DNA of 64,000 nt from Veronia pacifica (GCF_001707825.1 NZ_LYBM01000012.1:1-64000), one strand, 5' to 3'. Positions 28,689 to 38,583 are shown, counted from the stretch's first letter. The notes: a model not told the origin generated them from the sequence alone. Program-made: numbers and translations.

Positions 28689-29939
28689 TTATTGACACAC
28701 ACCGAGATTATCTAAAGCAACAAACAGGCGATCAATTTCTTCCACTGTGTTGTAGTGCATCAAGCCAACTCGCAGGATGCCACCTTTATCTGTGATACCC
28801 AAAGCGTCAGTCAGTCTGTCTGCATATAGATGTCCAGTCCAGACGTAGATTTCTTGTTCACCAAGATGCGCTGCAACTTCTGACGGGGTTAATTCGTTAA
28901 ATCGAAGTGCGAAGGTCGCTGTTCTTCCTGTAGCTTCAGGTCTGCCAACGAGCTGTATTCCCGGACAAGTCTTAAGCTTTGTCAAAAAATATTGTGATAG
29001 CTCATGCTCATAACTGTGGATCTGGCCATATGCCGATACCAGTTGCTCGCGAAGGTCATCGCCAGTGCCCAGTGAAGCAAGATAGCGAACAGCCTGAACG
29101 AATGCGGATATGGCCTCAAAGTTCAGCGTACCCGTTTCCCAACAATTAGGGGCATAACCGGGTGCGGGCTCGACCTTGTAAGGCGTCAAACTGTTGAGTA
29201 ACTCCGAGCGCCCCCACATAATACCGAGATGGGGACCAAAGAACTTGTAGGCCGAAGCTGCAACAAAGTCGGCGCCCAGAGTCTGTACATCGACGAGCTG
29301 GTGGGGTAGTAAATGAACAGCGTCAATAAATGCTAAAGCACCTGCTGCTTTGGCTTTTTTGACTACTGTATGAATATCGACAGTGGTTCCGCTCAGATTA
29401 CTGGCAGCTGTCACCGCAACCAGTCTGGTTTTGTCGTTGAGAAGCTTATCCAGTTCATTTATGTCAAGTTCACATGTTTTACCTGTTACAGGGAGGTAAT
29501 GGACTTTGACCCCTTTTTCTTCAGCTGCCATCGCCCAGCATGAGCGATTTGCACCATGGTCAGCGTCACTCAGTATGATCTCGTCACCTGCTTGCCATTC
29601 TCTGGCTATTGAACGGCTGAAGTGAAGTGTCATTGACGTCATATTAGCGCCAAAAACCATTTCATCGCGGGTAGACGCATTAAACATTGCTGCTGCATGC
29701 TCACGAGCAGTGTTAACTAACTCTACAGTATTGCGGCTCACTGAAAACTGTCCGCCCAGATTTGAATTTCCGGATGCTAAATAATCAGCAAATGCCGCTT
29801 GAACCGTTTTCGGAAGTTGGGTTCCGCCAGGACCGTCAAAGTAGGCGGGAGAAAACCCATTAATAGTTTGCTGTAGAGCAGGGAAGTTTGCTCTTATCGT
29901 ATTTATATTGCATTTAATCTGCAGTGAAGACGAAGACAT
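28689..29939 (-). CDS. Class V aminotransferase, cysteine desulfurase-like (VC1184 type)
   Basis: 416 residues, PLP fold type I. 'YFDGPGGTQLP', 'SDADHGANRSCW', 'AFIDAVHLLPHQLVD' (PLP Asp) and 'ASAYKFFGPHLGIMWGR' (Schiff-base Lys) are the typical blocks of the class V family called cysteine desulfurase-like in vibrios. It starts at ATG 29939 with 'aaggag' upstream and overlaps the preceding 2OG-Fe oxygenase gene by 26 bp, so the two are translated together. True cysteine desulfurase activity is doubtful because there is no isc or suf context. A role in processing a hydroxylated amino acid made by the partner is possible. Confidence 0.88.
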   Translation of the reverse strand: MSSSSLQIKCNINTIRANFPALQQTINGFSPAYFDGPGGTQLPKTVQAAFADYLASGNSNLGGQFSVSRNTVELVNTAREHAAAMFNASTRDEMVFGANMTSMTLHFSRSIAREWQAGDEIILSDADHGANRSCWAMAAEEKGVKVHYLPVTGKTCELDINELDKLLNDKTRLVAVTAASNLSGTTVDIHTVVKKAKAAGALAFIDAVHLLPHQLVDVQTLGADFVAASAYKFFGPHLGIMWGRSELLNSLTPYKVEPAPGYAPNCWETGTLNFEAISAFVQAVRYLASLGTGDDLREQLVSAYGQIHSYEHELSQYFLTKLKTCPGIQLVGRPEATGRTATFALRFNELTPSEVAAHLGEQEIYVWTGHLYADRLTDALGITDKGGILRVGLMHYNTVEEIDRLFVALDNLGVCQ

Positions 29940-30552
29940 CTCTTACTCCTTTTTCGCCTGCTTTGCTTGAGAGTGTTTCTGAAATATGGTGGAAGTAACG
30001 ACTGTCGTTAAGGATGATGAATTGATTTTCCTCAAGGACGGTATTCAGGTGTGGATGCTGATCAACTGGCGATGAAAATATTTGAGTGTAGCCACCAGAA
30101 ATATTTTTTCTCTGCACGCAGAAAATACCAACGAAGCGGAAACCATCCTGATGGATACCTTCTGGTGCTGGGGCGCTGGTTGCATCTTCATTACAGGTAA
30201 CACGAATTTGATGGACATCGAAGTGACCATTCACTTTATCTATTTCAGTGCGTTCTACAAATGAACGAATAAGGTGTTGAAACTCGTCAGTCGCGACCAT
30301 TTCATCACTCATCGGCGCGAAATGGCGCTCGATATCACCAACAACGCGATTAAATTTTGATGATTGGGTAAAAGGTTTGTGAGGTAGTCTTTCTGTTAAA
30401 CCACCTTCATTAGCTCGAAAATGTGCATAGGAGCGGAACCGGATATTACTGTCAACATAGGGATCGCTTGGGAGCGAGTCATAATATTGGCTGAGCACGC
30501 CAGCCACTGAATCTGGCGTTTGAAATGCCTCAAGCAGAAACTTATTTTGCAT
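29914..30552 (-). CDS. 2-oxoglutarate/Fe(II)-dependent oxygenase, 2OG-Fe_Oxy_2 (BsmA/IDO-like) family
   Basis: 212 residues. The iron-binding triad is visible as His134 and Asp136 ('EGIHQDGFRF') and His188 or His189 ('YFHHIS'), with Arg204 ('KGVRDVF') as 2OG ligand. The family includes bacterial free L-amino-acid hydroxylases such as L-isoleucine dioxygenase and the biofilm-related BsmA, so the likely reaction is hydroxylation of a free amino acid using O2 and 2-oxoglutarate. It is the first gene of a two-gene operon with the class V PLP enzyme, which it overlaps by 26 bp. The substrate is unknown. Confidence 0.82.
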   Translation of the reverse strand: MQNKFLLEAFQTPDSVAGVLSQYYDSLPSDPYVDSNIRFRSYAHFRANEGGLTERLPHKPFTQSSKFNRVVGDIERHFAPMSDEMVATDEFQHLIRSFVERTEIDKVNGHFDVHQIRVTCNEDATSAPAPEGIHQDGFRFVGIFCVQRKNISGGYTQIFSSPVDQHPHLNTVLEENQFIILNDSRYFHHISETLSSKAGEKGVRDVFVFTAD

Positions 30553-30981
30553 GAATTTATCCTCAGTTCACCTAATTGATGTTTTTATTCTGTCTCAATA
30601 GTGTCAATAGGATAATTATGTTGTAAATTTGTTATTTTTCAATGCATAAAACTCAATTCGCCATTACATTCTAATATTTTATAGTGACCACTGTTCATAA
30701 TAGTCTTTTGTTTTTTATATTGGATTTATATTAGTGTTTTAATTTGCATTGATTTATTTTTATAGCTCAAGAGTCTGAAATATTACTTTCATCTAGTTTT
30801 TGTGAAAAAATTACTTATAGGGAGGTTAAATATGAGATCCAGCTTAGATAATCGATATTTTATGTAAGGGTGATGTTGGAAAGTTAAAATTCTGTCAATG
30901 TGTTGTTTCGGTGAATTTATGTTGGTGCACTTGTATATGTTGATCGGCCACGCTCTTTCTGTGGCCTTGCTGTAACGATGA
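30553..30981. other. Intergenic region (429 bp)
   Basis: AT-rich. It holds the promoter of the leftward 2OG-Fe operon, a tiny rightward ORF at 30832-30867 and a hairpin at 30946-30966 next to the LysR stop codon. Nothing else is recognised. Confidence 0.5.
30946..30966 (-). terminator. Possible terminator hairpin after the LysR gene
   Basis: GGCCAC (30946-30951) pairs with GTGGCC (30961-30966) across a 9-base loop, 15 bp beyond the leftward stop. No T-run follows on either strand, so termination is only tentative. Confidence 0.35.
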
Positions 30982-31842
30982 CTAAGAATTCACAATATCT
31001 AATTTTGTACATAACTTCTTGAGCGCTTCTTCAATAGCAGCAATAACATATTGTACATTTCTTGGAGTATGATTCTGATAGTTATGAATCGCGTAGACAG
31101 GAATTTTATCTTGCTTTAGACCCGGATTACCGGGATGGTCAATTCTTATCAATGTGCCATTATCGATAAAATCAAGCACGGCAATATCGGGTAATAAGGC
31201 TATTCCTGCTCCTTGTATTACAAATTCGATAGCTGCTGGGAATGTACTTACTTTGAGTTGTTTTTCTGATGAACTATTTTGCCAAGGCAAAACAATTTCA
31301 GCCAACGACTCATTACAAATGATATTCTTGTTAACATACCAATATTCGGAGACTTCCCCAATCTTTCTTGCTTTTGATGAGCTATCAACAAGTTTTCCAG
31401 CACGTATCGCTACATCAATATTTCCTTGTATTAAATCAAGTTGTTTATCAGACACAATGAGATCGATAGTTAGTTCTGGATGTTTAGCCATTAATTGAAT
31501 AACAACGGGAGAAATAATGGGACGTACAAGCCCTTCAGGCGCTGTTAATGTGAGACCACCACAAATAGTTGATTGGGTTTCATTGAGCTCATCGACAGCA
31601 ATACGTAAAAGGTTTTCTAATTCTACACAACGTTGGAAAAATCTTTCACCAGCGTGAGAAAGGGTAAGCTTACGTGTTGTTCTGTGCATAAGCTGTACAC
31701 CGAGTTCTTGTTCTAGTGCTGTAATGTGTTGACTTAAACCGGATTTTGTAAGGTTTAATTGATCTGCGGCTACAGTGAAGCTTCCTGCTCGTATTACTGA
31801 TGCAAATAATTGCATTCTAAAACTTAATAACTTATTTTCCAT
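30982..31842 (-). CDS. LysR-family transcriptional regulator
   Basis: 286 residues. The N-terminal winged helix (about 8-65, 'FASVIRAGSFTVAADQLNLTKSGLSQHITALEQELGV') is the LysR signature. The rest is a periplasmic-binding-protein-like effector domain with 'GGLTLTAPEGLVRPIISPVV' and 'VIQGAGIALLPDIAVLDFI'. It is transcribed away from the nitroreductase gene at 32170, and the 327-bp spacer between them is the expected place for its operator, so it probably controls that gene. The effector is unknown. Confidence 0.92.
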   Translation of the reverse strand: MENKLLSFRMQLFASVIRAGSFTVAADQLNLTKSGLSQHITALEQELGVQLMHRTTRKLTLSHAGERFFQRCVELENLLRIAVDELNETQSTICGGLTLTAPEGLVRPIISPVVIQLMAKHPELTIDLIVSDKQLDLIQGNIDVAIRAGKLVDSSSKARKIGEVSEYWYVNKNIICNESLAEIVLPWQNSSSEKQLKVSTFPAAIEFVIQGAGIALLPDIAVLDFIDNGTLIRIDHPGNPGLKQDKIPVYAIHNYQNHTPRNVQYVIAAIEEALKKLCTKLDIVNS

Positions 31843-32169
31843 GACCTTCTCTATTAAAAATTATACATTAATTAGTGTAATAGCTCGAACAAATAACGGA
31901 TTGTCATGCTGCATTCGATAAATTTATTAGTTGTTAATTTATGCGAACTTAACTTTATAATAAAAGAAAATGACATCCGCTGAATATGATGCGACCTACT
32001 TGGCACTTTCAATATGTTTCTAAACATAGCACATTCGGTTTTGGTGCCATGCTCATAAATTGGAATAAAACTTGTAATATTTGCTGTGCTATTACTAGTC
32101 CTTCATTTTAGTCTCAGATTGAAAATTATATTTTTAATGTGAAGCAAAAGTGTCTTTTAGGGAAAGGTA
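31843..32169. promoter_or_regulatory. Divergent promoter region of LysR regulator and nitroreductase
   Basis: 327 bp, AT-rich, between divergent genes. LysR-type regulators normally bind such spacers, but I could not single out a convincing T-N11-A operator among the many AT-rich matches. Confidence 0.4.
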
Positions 32170-32862
32170 ATGCAAATGAATGAATTAGAGAATTTTTTAT
32201 CTCTTAAGGATTATATAGAGTATCCACAAGATGAAATGTTAGCACGAGCCAAAGCCCACTTCTTTCATATCCGTCGTCGTCACACAATACGTGATTTTTC
32301 AGATCGCCCTGTTGATAAAGATATAATTAAAGAATGCATAAAGGCCGCAGCAACTGCACCTAGTGGAGCAAATCATCAGCCCTGGCATTTTGTCGCGATA
32401 AGTGATCCTTCAGTCAAATCACAAATTAGGGAAGAGGCAGAAGCGCTTGAAAGAAGCTTTTATGAGGGGCGTGCTGGTGAAGAGTGGCTTGATGCTCTGA
32501 AGCCTTTGGGCACCGATGCTCACAAACCCTATTTAGAAAAAGCACCTTGGTTAATTGCTATTTTTGCCCAAAAACGTGGTGGAATTGAGAATGACAATGA
32601 ACAAACCAATTACTATGTTCATGAATCCGTCGGTATTGCGACAGGGTTTCTTATCGAAGCTCTGCATAGCGCTGGCTTAGTAACGTTAACCCATACTCCA
32701 AAACCAATGAGTTTTTTGAAAAAGGTTTGTGGCAGGGATAATGACAATGACAACGATCGTCCTTATATGTTAATCGTTGCTGGATACCCCGAAGAAGGCG
32801 CAACAATACCGGAACACGCGACTAAGAAAAAACCACTTGATGAAATAGCGACGTTTATTTGA
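32170..32862 (+). CDS. Nitroreductase-family FMN oxidoreductase
   Basis: 230 residues. 'RRRHTIRDFSDRPV' (phosphate-binding Arg residues), 'ATAPSGANHQPWHFV' (FMN-binding) and 'GIATGFLIEALHSAGLVTLTHTP' are the standard blocks. Length and the segment 'SFYEGRAGEEWLDALKPLGTDAHKPYLEKAPWLI' resemble the iodotyrosine-deiodinase-like subgroup of nitroreductases. It binds FMN and reduces a small substrate with NAD(P)H; the substrate is unknown. 'gggaaagg' precedes the ATG. An Asp/Asn run ('RDNDNDNDRP') near residue 200 is an unusual local feature. It is probably regulated by the divergent LysR protein. Confidence 0.9.
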   Translation: MQMNELENFLSLKDYIEYPQDEMLARAKAHFFHIRRRHTIRDFSDRPVDKDIIKECIKAAATAPSGANHQPWHFVAISDPSVKSQIREEAEALERSFYEGRAGEEWLDALKPLGTDAHKPYLEKAPWLIAIFAQKRGGIENDNEQTNYYVHESVGIATGFLIEALHSAGLVTLTHTPKPMSFLKKVCGRDNDNDNDRPYMLIVAGYPEEGATIPEHATKKKPLDEIATFI

Positions 32863-33007
32863 GCCAAGGGCAAACACCAATCTTAGGAATTAATTTAATT
32901 GTTGAGGATACTTTTCCTTGATCGTTCCGGTGAAAATAGACTCTAAATATTTCGTTCATCAGGAAGGAAGTGACAGCTGCATTTACAATTTACTTCCATA
33001 ATAAATA

Positions 33008-33042
33008 AAAAAAGAGCTGATCTTTATGATCAGCTCTTTTTC
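33008..33042. terminator. Bidirectional rho-independent terminator
   Basis: AAAAGAGCTGATC (33010-33022) and GATCAGCTCTTTT (33028-33040) form a perfect 13-bp stem with a 5-base loop. A/T runs on both sides serve the rightward nitroreductase and the leftward HAD gene. Confidence 0.93.
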
Positions 33043-33663
33043 TTAGTGGAAGGCAAAACTACTCTGTTTAATAGCATTGAGCATGGTCAAGGTTCGAATC
33101 GGGTCCGTGTGATGGACACCAAGGATACCCAGTTTCTCAGCCGACATTATATTTTCATGCGAGTCGTCAATAAAAACTGCATGTTCAGGGGCTGTTTTCG
33201 TTGCCTCAAGTGCATACTTGAAAATCTCGATATCAGGCTTAGCAACGCCCACAGACGAGGAGTTAATGATCATATTGAAGCTATAAAGTAGATGATTTGT
33301 AGCAAGATCTTCGTCGAGTTTGTCAGTCGCATTAGTAATAAGTACGAAATCTGCTTCAGGGAAGGTCGCCTTGATTCTATTTAAGAATGAACGATCTATA
33401 AAGCTTCCTGCTTTCATCCAAGCTTGTGTCATCTTTATTGCTGAGTCTAAATCAAAATCATAAGAAATTGCCTTTTCCACCTGGACAATCCAATCATTAT
33501 GGCTTTGTTTACCAGTGATCGTGGGCAGCAAGTGATCGGGCTTAAATGCATATCGATAAAGAACGCCGTCAGGCAGACCCATAGTGGCCTCTGCTTCTTT
33601 AATGTCATGCTTAGACCAATGTCTCAGGACACCGTCAAAATCAATAAATACAGTTTTAATCAT
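33043..33663 (-). CDS. HAD-superfamily hydrolase
   Basis: 206 residues. All four HAD motifs are present: 'FIDFDGVL' (nucleophile Asp8, acid/base Asp10), 'LITNATD' (motif II), the Lys of 'GVAKPD' (motif III) and 'VFIDDSHENI' (motif IV). A small helical cap sits between motifs I and II, as in the YihX or epoxide-hydrolase-N-like subgroup. It is probably a Mg2+-dependent phosphatase for a small phosphorylated metabolite in the cytoplasm. It is a single gene that ends at the shared terminator. Confidence 0.9.
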   Translation of the reverse strand: MIKTVFIDFDGVLRHWSKHDIKEAEATMGLPDGVLYRYAFKPDHLLPTITGKQSHNDWIVQVEKAISYDFDLDSAIKMTQAWMKAGSFIDRSFLNRIKATFPEADFVLITNATDKLDEDLATNHLLYSFNMIINSSSVGVAKPDIEIFKYALEATKTAPEHAVFIDDSHENIMSAEKLGILGVHHTDPIRTLTMLNAIKQSSFAFH

Positions 33664-34791
33664 CTAAACGACCTAGGCGATATTAAATATTATTAGTAAA
33701 AAATTTATATAATTATTTTATAAACTTGATTTTATATGCAATGTTGTTTCGCAAGCGTTAAATGATTGATTTTATGTTGCTATGATTTTAGTGGCGATAA
33801 TAATGCTATTTTTCTCTATTTCAATAAAAAAATTAAAAATAATTAGGGTTAAGTTTAGCTTTTGAGACGATAAACTTTTTCTTTAATGTCAATTTTTTGG
33901 AACTAGTTCATATCTTATTAATAAATAAGAGTGATTAAAAAGTCAAAATATTGGCGTGTTAATTATTTGTTGTAGAGGAGGTAAATATAAAGATATATTT
34001 CGACCTACTTCTTATGTTAGTGATGAAACCCTAACTTACTGGGCCATCTCTGAGTCTACTTTGTAGATTGAAATTTTTCAGAATCGAATTAACTCGGACC
34101 TTCTTTAGTTACTTTGAATTTCTTTTACACACGCCTCAAGAAAAAATTTATCAAATACATTTCAAGTGAAAGATTTGACTTCAGGATCACCAACAGATGT
34201 CAGTCTCTACGTAAGTGGACAAGAATTGCAGGTGGTTACTTCTACGCCATTTACATCATCGTATGTCATACCTGAATAGTTCATAGTTGGTTAGTCAAGA
34301 TAGTGGAATAGAAAATTAACCTGAGGAGCCATAAGTTTAAAAACTCCCGTCCAAAAATTCTGAAACATATCGATTCAATGGCCAGTGTGGCAATGAGCAA
34401 TCCTCTATCATGAGAAGGAATTGTTACACATCGCGGATCTTAATGTGAATCTCGTCTCGTTTAATAATTAGCAACTTAACAATAAAAAATAGCAAAAAAC
34501 GTAGTGTCAGGATATCTAACAAGAAATAGATATAAAAATTAATTTTTTAAAAACAACATCTTAAGGTGTTATATAGCGCATTTTATAATGTGAAGTCTTT
34601 ATTGATAGAATCGGAAAAAGGATATTTTTTAACCTCGGTTGTAATTAAAGTTTAATAAAAGAGTCAGGTTAGTGTAACTAAAGATTTCTAATTTGTACGC
34701 AGAAATTGAAACACCCCATTGGTACAAACAAAGGCGCTTGTACCTACCTAAAGAACTCTCTATTTATAGAACTATCGACTTGGAGGTTGAT
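33664..34791. other. Long AT-rich region upstream of pstS (about 1.1 kb)
   Basis: No supported gene on either strand. It must contain the pst promoter near its right end. I looked for PhoB boxes (two CTGTCAT-like repeats 11 bp apart) and found only poor matches, for example TTGTAAT and TTTAATA between 34640 and 34660. An untranslated RNA in this stretch cannot be excluded. Confidence 0.5.
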
Positions 34792-35832
34792 GTGAAATTG
34801 AAGGCATTGATGGCAGCAACAACAGTTGGCCTGACAGCTCTTATCGCGGGTAATGCGAATGCCGCTTCTCGTGACTATATCAGTATCGTAGGCTCGTCTA
34901 CTGTTTATCCTTTTGCTACCGTTGTTGCAGAGCGCTTTGGCCGCACATCGTCTTTTTCTGTTCCAAAAATTGAATCAACAGGTTCTGGCGGCGGTCTGAA
35001 ACTGTTTTGTTCAGGTGTTGGCGAGAATACGCCAGATATCACTAATGCTTCGCGTAAGATCAAGAGCTCAGAAATCGAGCTTTGTGCGAAGAATGGTGTA
35101 AATGACATCGTAGAAATCAAGATTGGTTATGACGGTATCGCGTTTGCAAACTCTAAAAAGAGCCAGCAGTTTGATGTTGAGCTGAAAGATATCTTTACTG
35201 CTCTGGCGAAAGTAGTTCCAGACGGCAAAGGAAATCTGATTGCTAACCCGAACAAAACTTGGCAAGACGTAAATCCTTCTCTGCCGGCAACCAAAATCGA
35301 AGTTTTGGGTCCACCGCCAACATCTGGTACTCGTGACGCGTTTGTTGAACTTGCGATGGAAGGTGGCTGTAAAAAGTATCCTGAATTGGCTGCTCTGAAA
35401 AAAGCAGACAAGAAGAAATACAAAGCAGTTTGTCACGGTATTCGTGAAGACGGTGCGTTCATCGAAGCTGGTGAGAACGATAACCTGATTGTTCAGAAGC
35501 TTGACGCAAATCCTCAAGCATTTGGTATTTTCGGTTTTAGTTTCCTCGACCAAAATTCAGACAAGGTTCAGGGCTCTCAAATTGCAGGTGTTGCACCTAG
35601 CTTTGATGCCATTGGCGATGGTTCATACCCAGTATCACGCTCACTGTACTTCTACGTGAAGAAAGCTCACCAGAATGTTATCCCTGGTCTGAAAGAGTAT
35701 GTAACTTCTTTCACTTCTGAAGATGCAATTGGCGATGAGGGTTACCTCACTGACCGTGGTCTGATTCCACTGGCTGCTCGTGACTGGAAAGTGGTTCGTA
35801 ACAGCGCTGTAGATCTGAAACCAAACCTGTAA
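34792..35832 (+). CDS. pstS: Periplasmic phosphate-binding protein PstS
   Basis: 346 residues from GTG 34792, chosen because 'ggagg' lies 5 bases upstream and a clean signal peptide follows ('LKALMAATTVGLTALIAGNANA', cut before 'ASRDY'). An upstream in-frame extension to 34693 would put 33 charged residues before the signal peptide. 'IVGSSTVYPF' and 'GPPPTSGTRDAF' are the phosphate-binding loops of PstS-like proteins. It captures inorganic phosphate in the periplasm for the PstCAB transporter encoded next. A strong hairpin follows the stop codon. Confidence 0.93.
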   Translation: MKLKALMAATTVGLTALIAGNANAASRDYISIVGSSTVYPFATVVAERFGRTSSFSVPKIESTGSGGGLKLFCSGVGENTPDITNASRKIKSSEIELCAKNGVNDIVEIKIGYDGIAFANSKKSQQFDVELKDIFTALAKVVPDGKGNLIANPNKTWQDVNPSLPATKIEVLGPPPTSGTRDAFVELAMEGGCKKYPELAALKKADKKKYKAVCHGIREDGAFIEAGENDNLIVQKLDANPQAFGIFGFSFLDQNSDKVQGSQIAGVAPSFDAIGDGSYPVSRSLYFYVKKAHQNVIPGLKEYVTSFTSEDAIGDEGYLTDRGLIPLAARDWKVVRNSAVDLKPNL

Positions 35833-35851
35833 GTAAACAGGGTTGCTAAAT

Positions 35852-35874
35852 AGGCCGGGTGCGTTACCCGGCCT
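35852..35874 (+). promoter_or_regulatory. Strong hairpin between pstS and pstC
   Basis: AGGCCGGGT (35852-35860) and ACCCGGCCT (35866-35874) form a perfect 9-bp GC-rich stem with a 5-base loop. It lacks a T-run, so it probably protects the pstS message from 3' decay and allows more PstS than PstCAB, rather than ending transcription fully. Confidence 0.75.
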
Positions 35875-35906
35875 TGTACATTAACTCTGTTTTTCTAGGA
35901 GTAGGT

Positions 35907-37289
35907 ATGCAAGCGTCGACCTTAATGACCTTGATTTTTCTTTTGGCGCTCAGTGCATTTTTCTTTGCACGTAAGCGGTCAAGAGACCTTGCTATTGAGC
36001 AAGGTGGGCTGAAAACATTTCATTCTCGCCCTTCGTACTATGGTTCTTTTTCAGCGATTCTGGCTGCGGTTCCAGCGCTGATTTTATTCTCTATCTGGCA
36101 AGTCATCGAACCAAATCTTATTCAATCTCTGGTTTTGGCTCAGGTCCCAGAGAGATTGCTTCAATCCAATGAAGGCGTAGTTCTATTATTCAGTCAGATA
36201 ATACACATCTCAACAGGTGTCATCACGACAGATGATCAGGACTTGTTGAGTGCTGCAGCGCATTTCAAGCAACTGACCCAAACAGGCAATCTCATCCAGA
36301 ATGTTGCCATCATTACTTTGTCACTGGCAGGCGTAGCTCTTGGCTGGAAGCTGGTTAGACCGAAGTTTAAAGCTCAGCGTTACGTTGAGTATGCATTGCA
36401 AGGTTTTCTATTGGCATGTTCCACTCTTGCCATTTTGACGACGTTAGGGATTGTTCTTTCTGTATTGTTCGAAGCCATCCGCTTCTTCCAAATTATTCCA
36501 ATCACTGATTTTATATTTGGCCTTGAATGGTCACCGCAGATCGCCTTGAGAAGTGATCAACAAGGGGCGAGCGGAGCTTTTGGTGCGATTCCTCTGTTCA
36601 CCGGAACATTGATGATCTCCTTCATCGCAATGGCTGTTGCAGCTCCTCTTGGCCTAATGAGTGCTATATACCTTGCCGAGTATGCGTCACCGCGTATTCG
36701 AAACATTGTGAAACCTATTTTGGAGATACTGGCGGGTATCCCAACTGTTGTTTACGGCTTTTTTGCTGCACTGACGGCGGCACCATTGATTCGTGATTTC
36801 GCACATGGGATCGGCCTAGACAGTGCATCTGCGGAGAGTGCATTGGCAGCAGGTCTGGTCATGGGGGTAATGATCATTCCGTTTGTGTCGTCTCTCTCAG
36901 ATGATGTTATTACCGCAGTACCCCAATCTTTGAGGGATGGCTCTCTCGGACTCGGAGCCACAAAATCAGAAACCATAATCAACGTCGTGTTACCTGCGGC
37001 ACTACCTGGAGTTGTTGGCGGTTTGTTGCTTGCAGTTTCGCGTGCTATTGGTGAAACCATGATTGTAGTCATGGCGGCAGGTTTATCTGCCAACTTAACA
37101 GCTAACCCGTTGGAATCTGTCACTACTGTTACTGTGCAGATTGTTACCTTGTTAGTGGGCGACCAGGAGTTTGACAGTCCAAAAACGCTTGCTGCGTTCG
37201 CTTTGGGCTTGACACTTTTTGTTGTCACGCTGGCGTTGAACTTCGTTGCACTTCGTATCGTGAAGAAATATCGAGAGCAGTATGACTGA
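35907..37289 (+). CDS. pstC: Phosphate ABC transporter permease PstC (long form)
   Basis: 460 residues from ATG 35907, preceded by 'taggag'. An open frame upstream to GTG 35859 runs through the hairpin and is not credible. About eight hydrophobic segments are seen. The C-terminal half has the typical permease part with 'ILEILAGIPTVVYGFFA' and the EAA-type loop 'SLRDGSLGLGATKSETIINVVLPAALPG'. The N-terminal ~180 residues are an extra region found in the long vibrio and Shewanella form compared with the ~320-residue E. coli protein. It overlaps pstA by 8 bp. Confidence 0.93.
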   Translation: MQASTLMTLIFLLALSAFFFARKRSRDLAIEQGGLKTFHSRPSYYGSFSAILAAVPALILFSIWQVIEPNLIQSLVLAQVPERLLQSNEGVVLLFSQIIHISTGVITTDDQDLLSAAAHFKQLTQTGNLIQNVAIITLSLAGVALGWKLVRPKFKAQRYVEYALQGFLLACSTLAILTTLGIVLSVLFEAIRFFQIIPITDFIFGLEWSPQIALRSDQQGASGAFGAIPLFTGTLMISFIAMAVAAPLGLMSAIYLAEYASPRIRNIVKPILEILAGIPTVVYGFFAALTAAPLIRDFAHGIGLDSASAESALAAGLVMGVMIIPFVSSLSDDVITAVPQSLRDGSLGLGATKSETIINVVLPAALPGVVGGLLLAVSRAIGETMIVVMAAGLSANLTANPLESVTTVTVQIVTLLVGDQEFDSPKTLAAFALGLTLFVVTLALNFVALRIVKKYREQYD

Positions 37290-38583
37290 TAAATTACTAG
37301 AGATCTCCAAAACCAAAAAGGAGAGGGTAAAAGCCGGAATTTCGCGCCGTAGAAACAAAGAGGCACGTTTTCGTTTCTATGGTATCGCATCAATTTTGAT
37401 GGCATTTACATTCTTATTTGTCCTAATAACAACCATAGTTGCTGATGGTCATACTGCTTTTTACACGACACAGATTCGTCTTGATGTCTCGCTGGATTCT
37501 GACACTCTGGGAGTGAAAGAAGGTGAAACGGATCCAGCCATTGTATCGCAGGGAAGCTACCGTAAAGCATTACGTAATGCATTGCGTGAAGAAGTATCAG
37601 TCGATGGTAGGCGTGACAGACGCGAACTGTATCGGTTCATATCGAACGGTGCTGAGTATGACCTAAGAGATATTGTGACGAATAATCCTGAACTGATAGG
37701 TACAACTTACACCTATTGGGCGCAGGCTGGAGATAATTTTAATCAGTACAACAAAGGTAACATCAGAGGAGATATCCCTGAGTCCTCTCGTCAGTTTAAA
37801 GATAAGCACATCGGTTGGTTCGATACGCTTGAAGCTGATGGCAGGGTGAGAACGGTATTCAATCATCATTTCTTTACCAATGGTGATAGCCGTGACCCTG
37901 AACTTGCAGGAATCTGGGGGGCAACTGTTGGGTCGTTTTACACTTTGCTAGTCACCTTGGTACTGAGTTTTCCTATCGGTGTAGCGGCTGCAATCTATCT
38001 TGAGGAGTTCGCACCTCGAAATCGAGTGACAGAGTTGATTGAAATTAACATCAATAACCTGGCTGCAGTTCCCTCGATTGTTTTCGGTCTGTTAGGTTTG
38101 GCTGTGTTTCTCAACGTTGCGGATTTGCCACGTTCAGCGCCAGTTGTAGGCGGCCTAGTGCTTACGCTGATGACGCTGCCTACCATCATTATTTCAAGCC
38201 GTGCAGCGATTAAAGCGGTGCCACCTTCAGTCCGAGATGCTGCTTTAGGCGTCGGTGCATCAAAAATGCAAATGGTCCTACATCACGTTTTACCACTTGC
38301 GATGCCAGGAATGCTGACAGGTACTATCATAGGTATGGCACAAGCGTTAGGAGAGACGGCACCACTACTCATGATAGGTATGGTTGCCTTTATTGTGGAA
38401 GTACCAGGCGGCCCACTGGACGCTGCTACCGCACTTCCTGTACAAATTTACCTCTGGGCAGAAAACCCTGAGAAAGGATTCATTGAAAACACATCGGGCG
38501 CGATTATGGTGTTACTTGCCTTCTTGGCATTCATGAACGCCGTTGCAGTTATTTTGCGCAAACGTCTAGAACGCCGGTGGTAG
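37282..38583 (+). CDS. pstA: Phosphate ABC transporter permease PstA (long form)
   Basis: 433 residues. A cytoplasmic N-terminus (30 residues rich in Lys/Arg) precedes TM1 (about 33-55). A large periplasmic insertion of ~150 residues (about 57-205) that the ~296-residue E. coli protein lacks comes next, then the permease core with '[20 protein letters not shown]' and the ATPase-contact loop '[28 protein letters not shown]'. It pairs with PstC to form the inner-membrane phosphate channel. Its start lies inside the pstC end, and PstB follows after 10 bp. Confidence 0.93.
   Translation: MTDKLLEISKTKKERVKAGISRRRNKEARFRFYGIASILMAFTFLFVLITTIVADGHTAFYTTQIRLDVSLDSDTLGVKEGETDPAIVSQGSYRKALRNALREEVSVDGRRDRRELYRFISNGAEYDLRDIVTNNPELIGTTYTYWAQAGDNFNQYNKGNIRGDIPESSRQFKDKHIGWFDTLEADGRVRTVFNHHFFTNGDSRDPELAGIWGATVGSFYTLLVTLVLSFPIGVAAAIYLEEFAPRNRVTELIEININNLAAVPSIVFGLLGLAVFLNVADLPRSAPVVGGLVLTLMTLPTIIISSRAAIKAVPPSVRDAALGVGASKMQMVLHHVLPLAMPGMLTGTIIGMAQALGETAPLLMIGMVAFIVEVPGGPLDAATALPVQIYLWAENPEKGFIENTSGAIMVLLAFLAFMNAVAVILRKRLERRW

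Noticed and set aside
34561-34700. Possible PhoB box upstream of pstS (TTGTAAT...TTTAATA)
   Set aside because: The repeats match CTGTCAT poorly and this AT-rich DNA gives such matches by chance.
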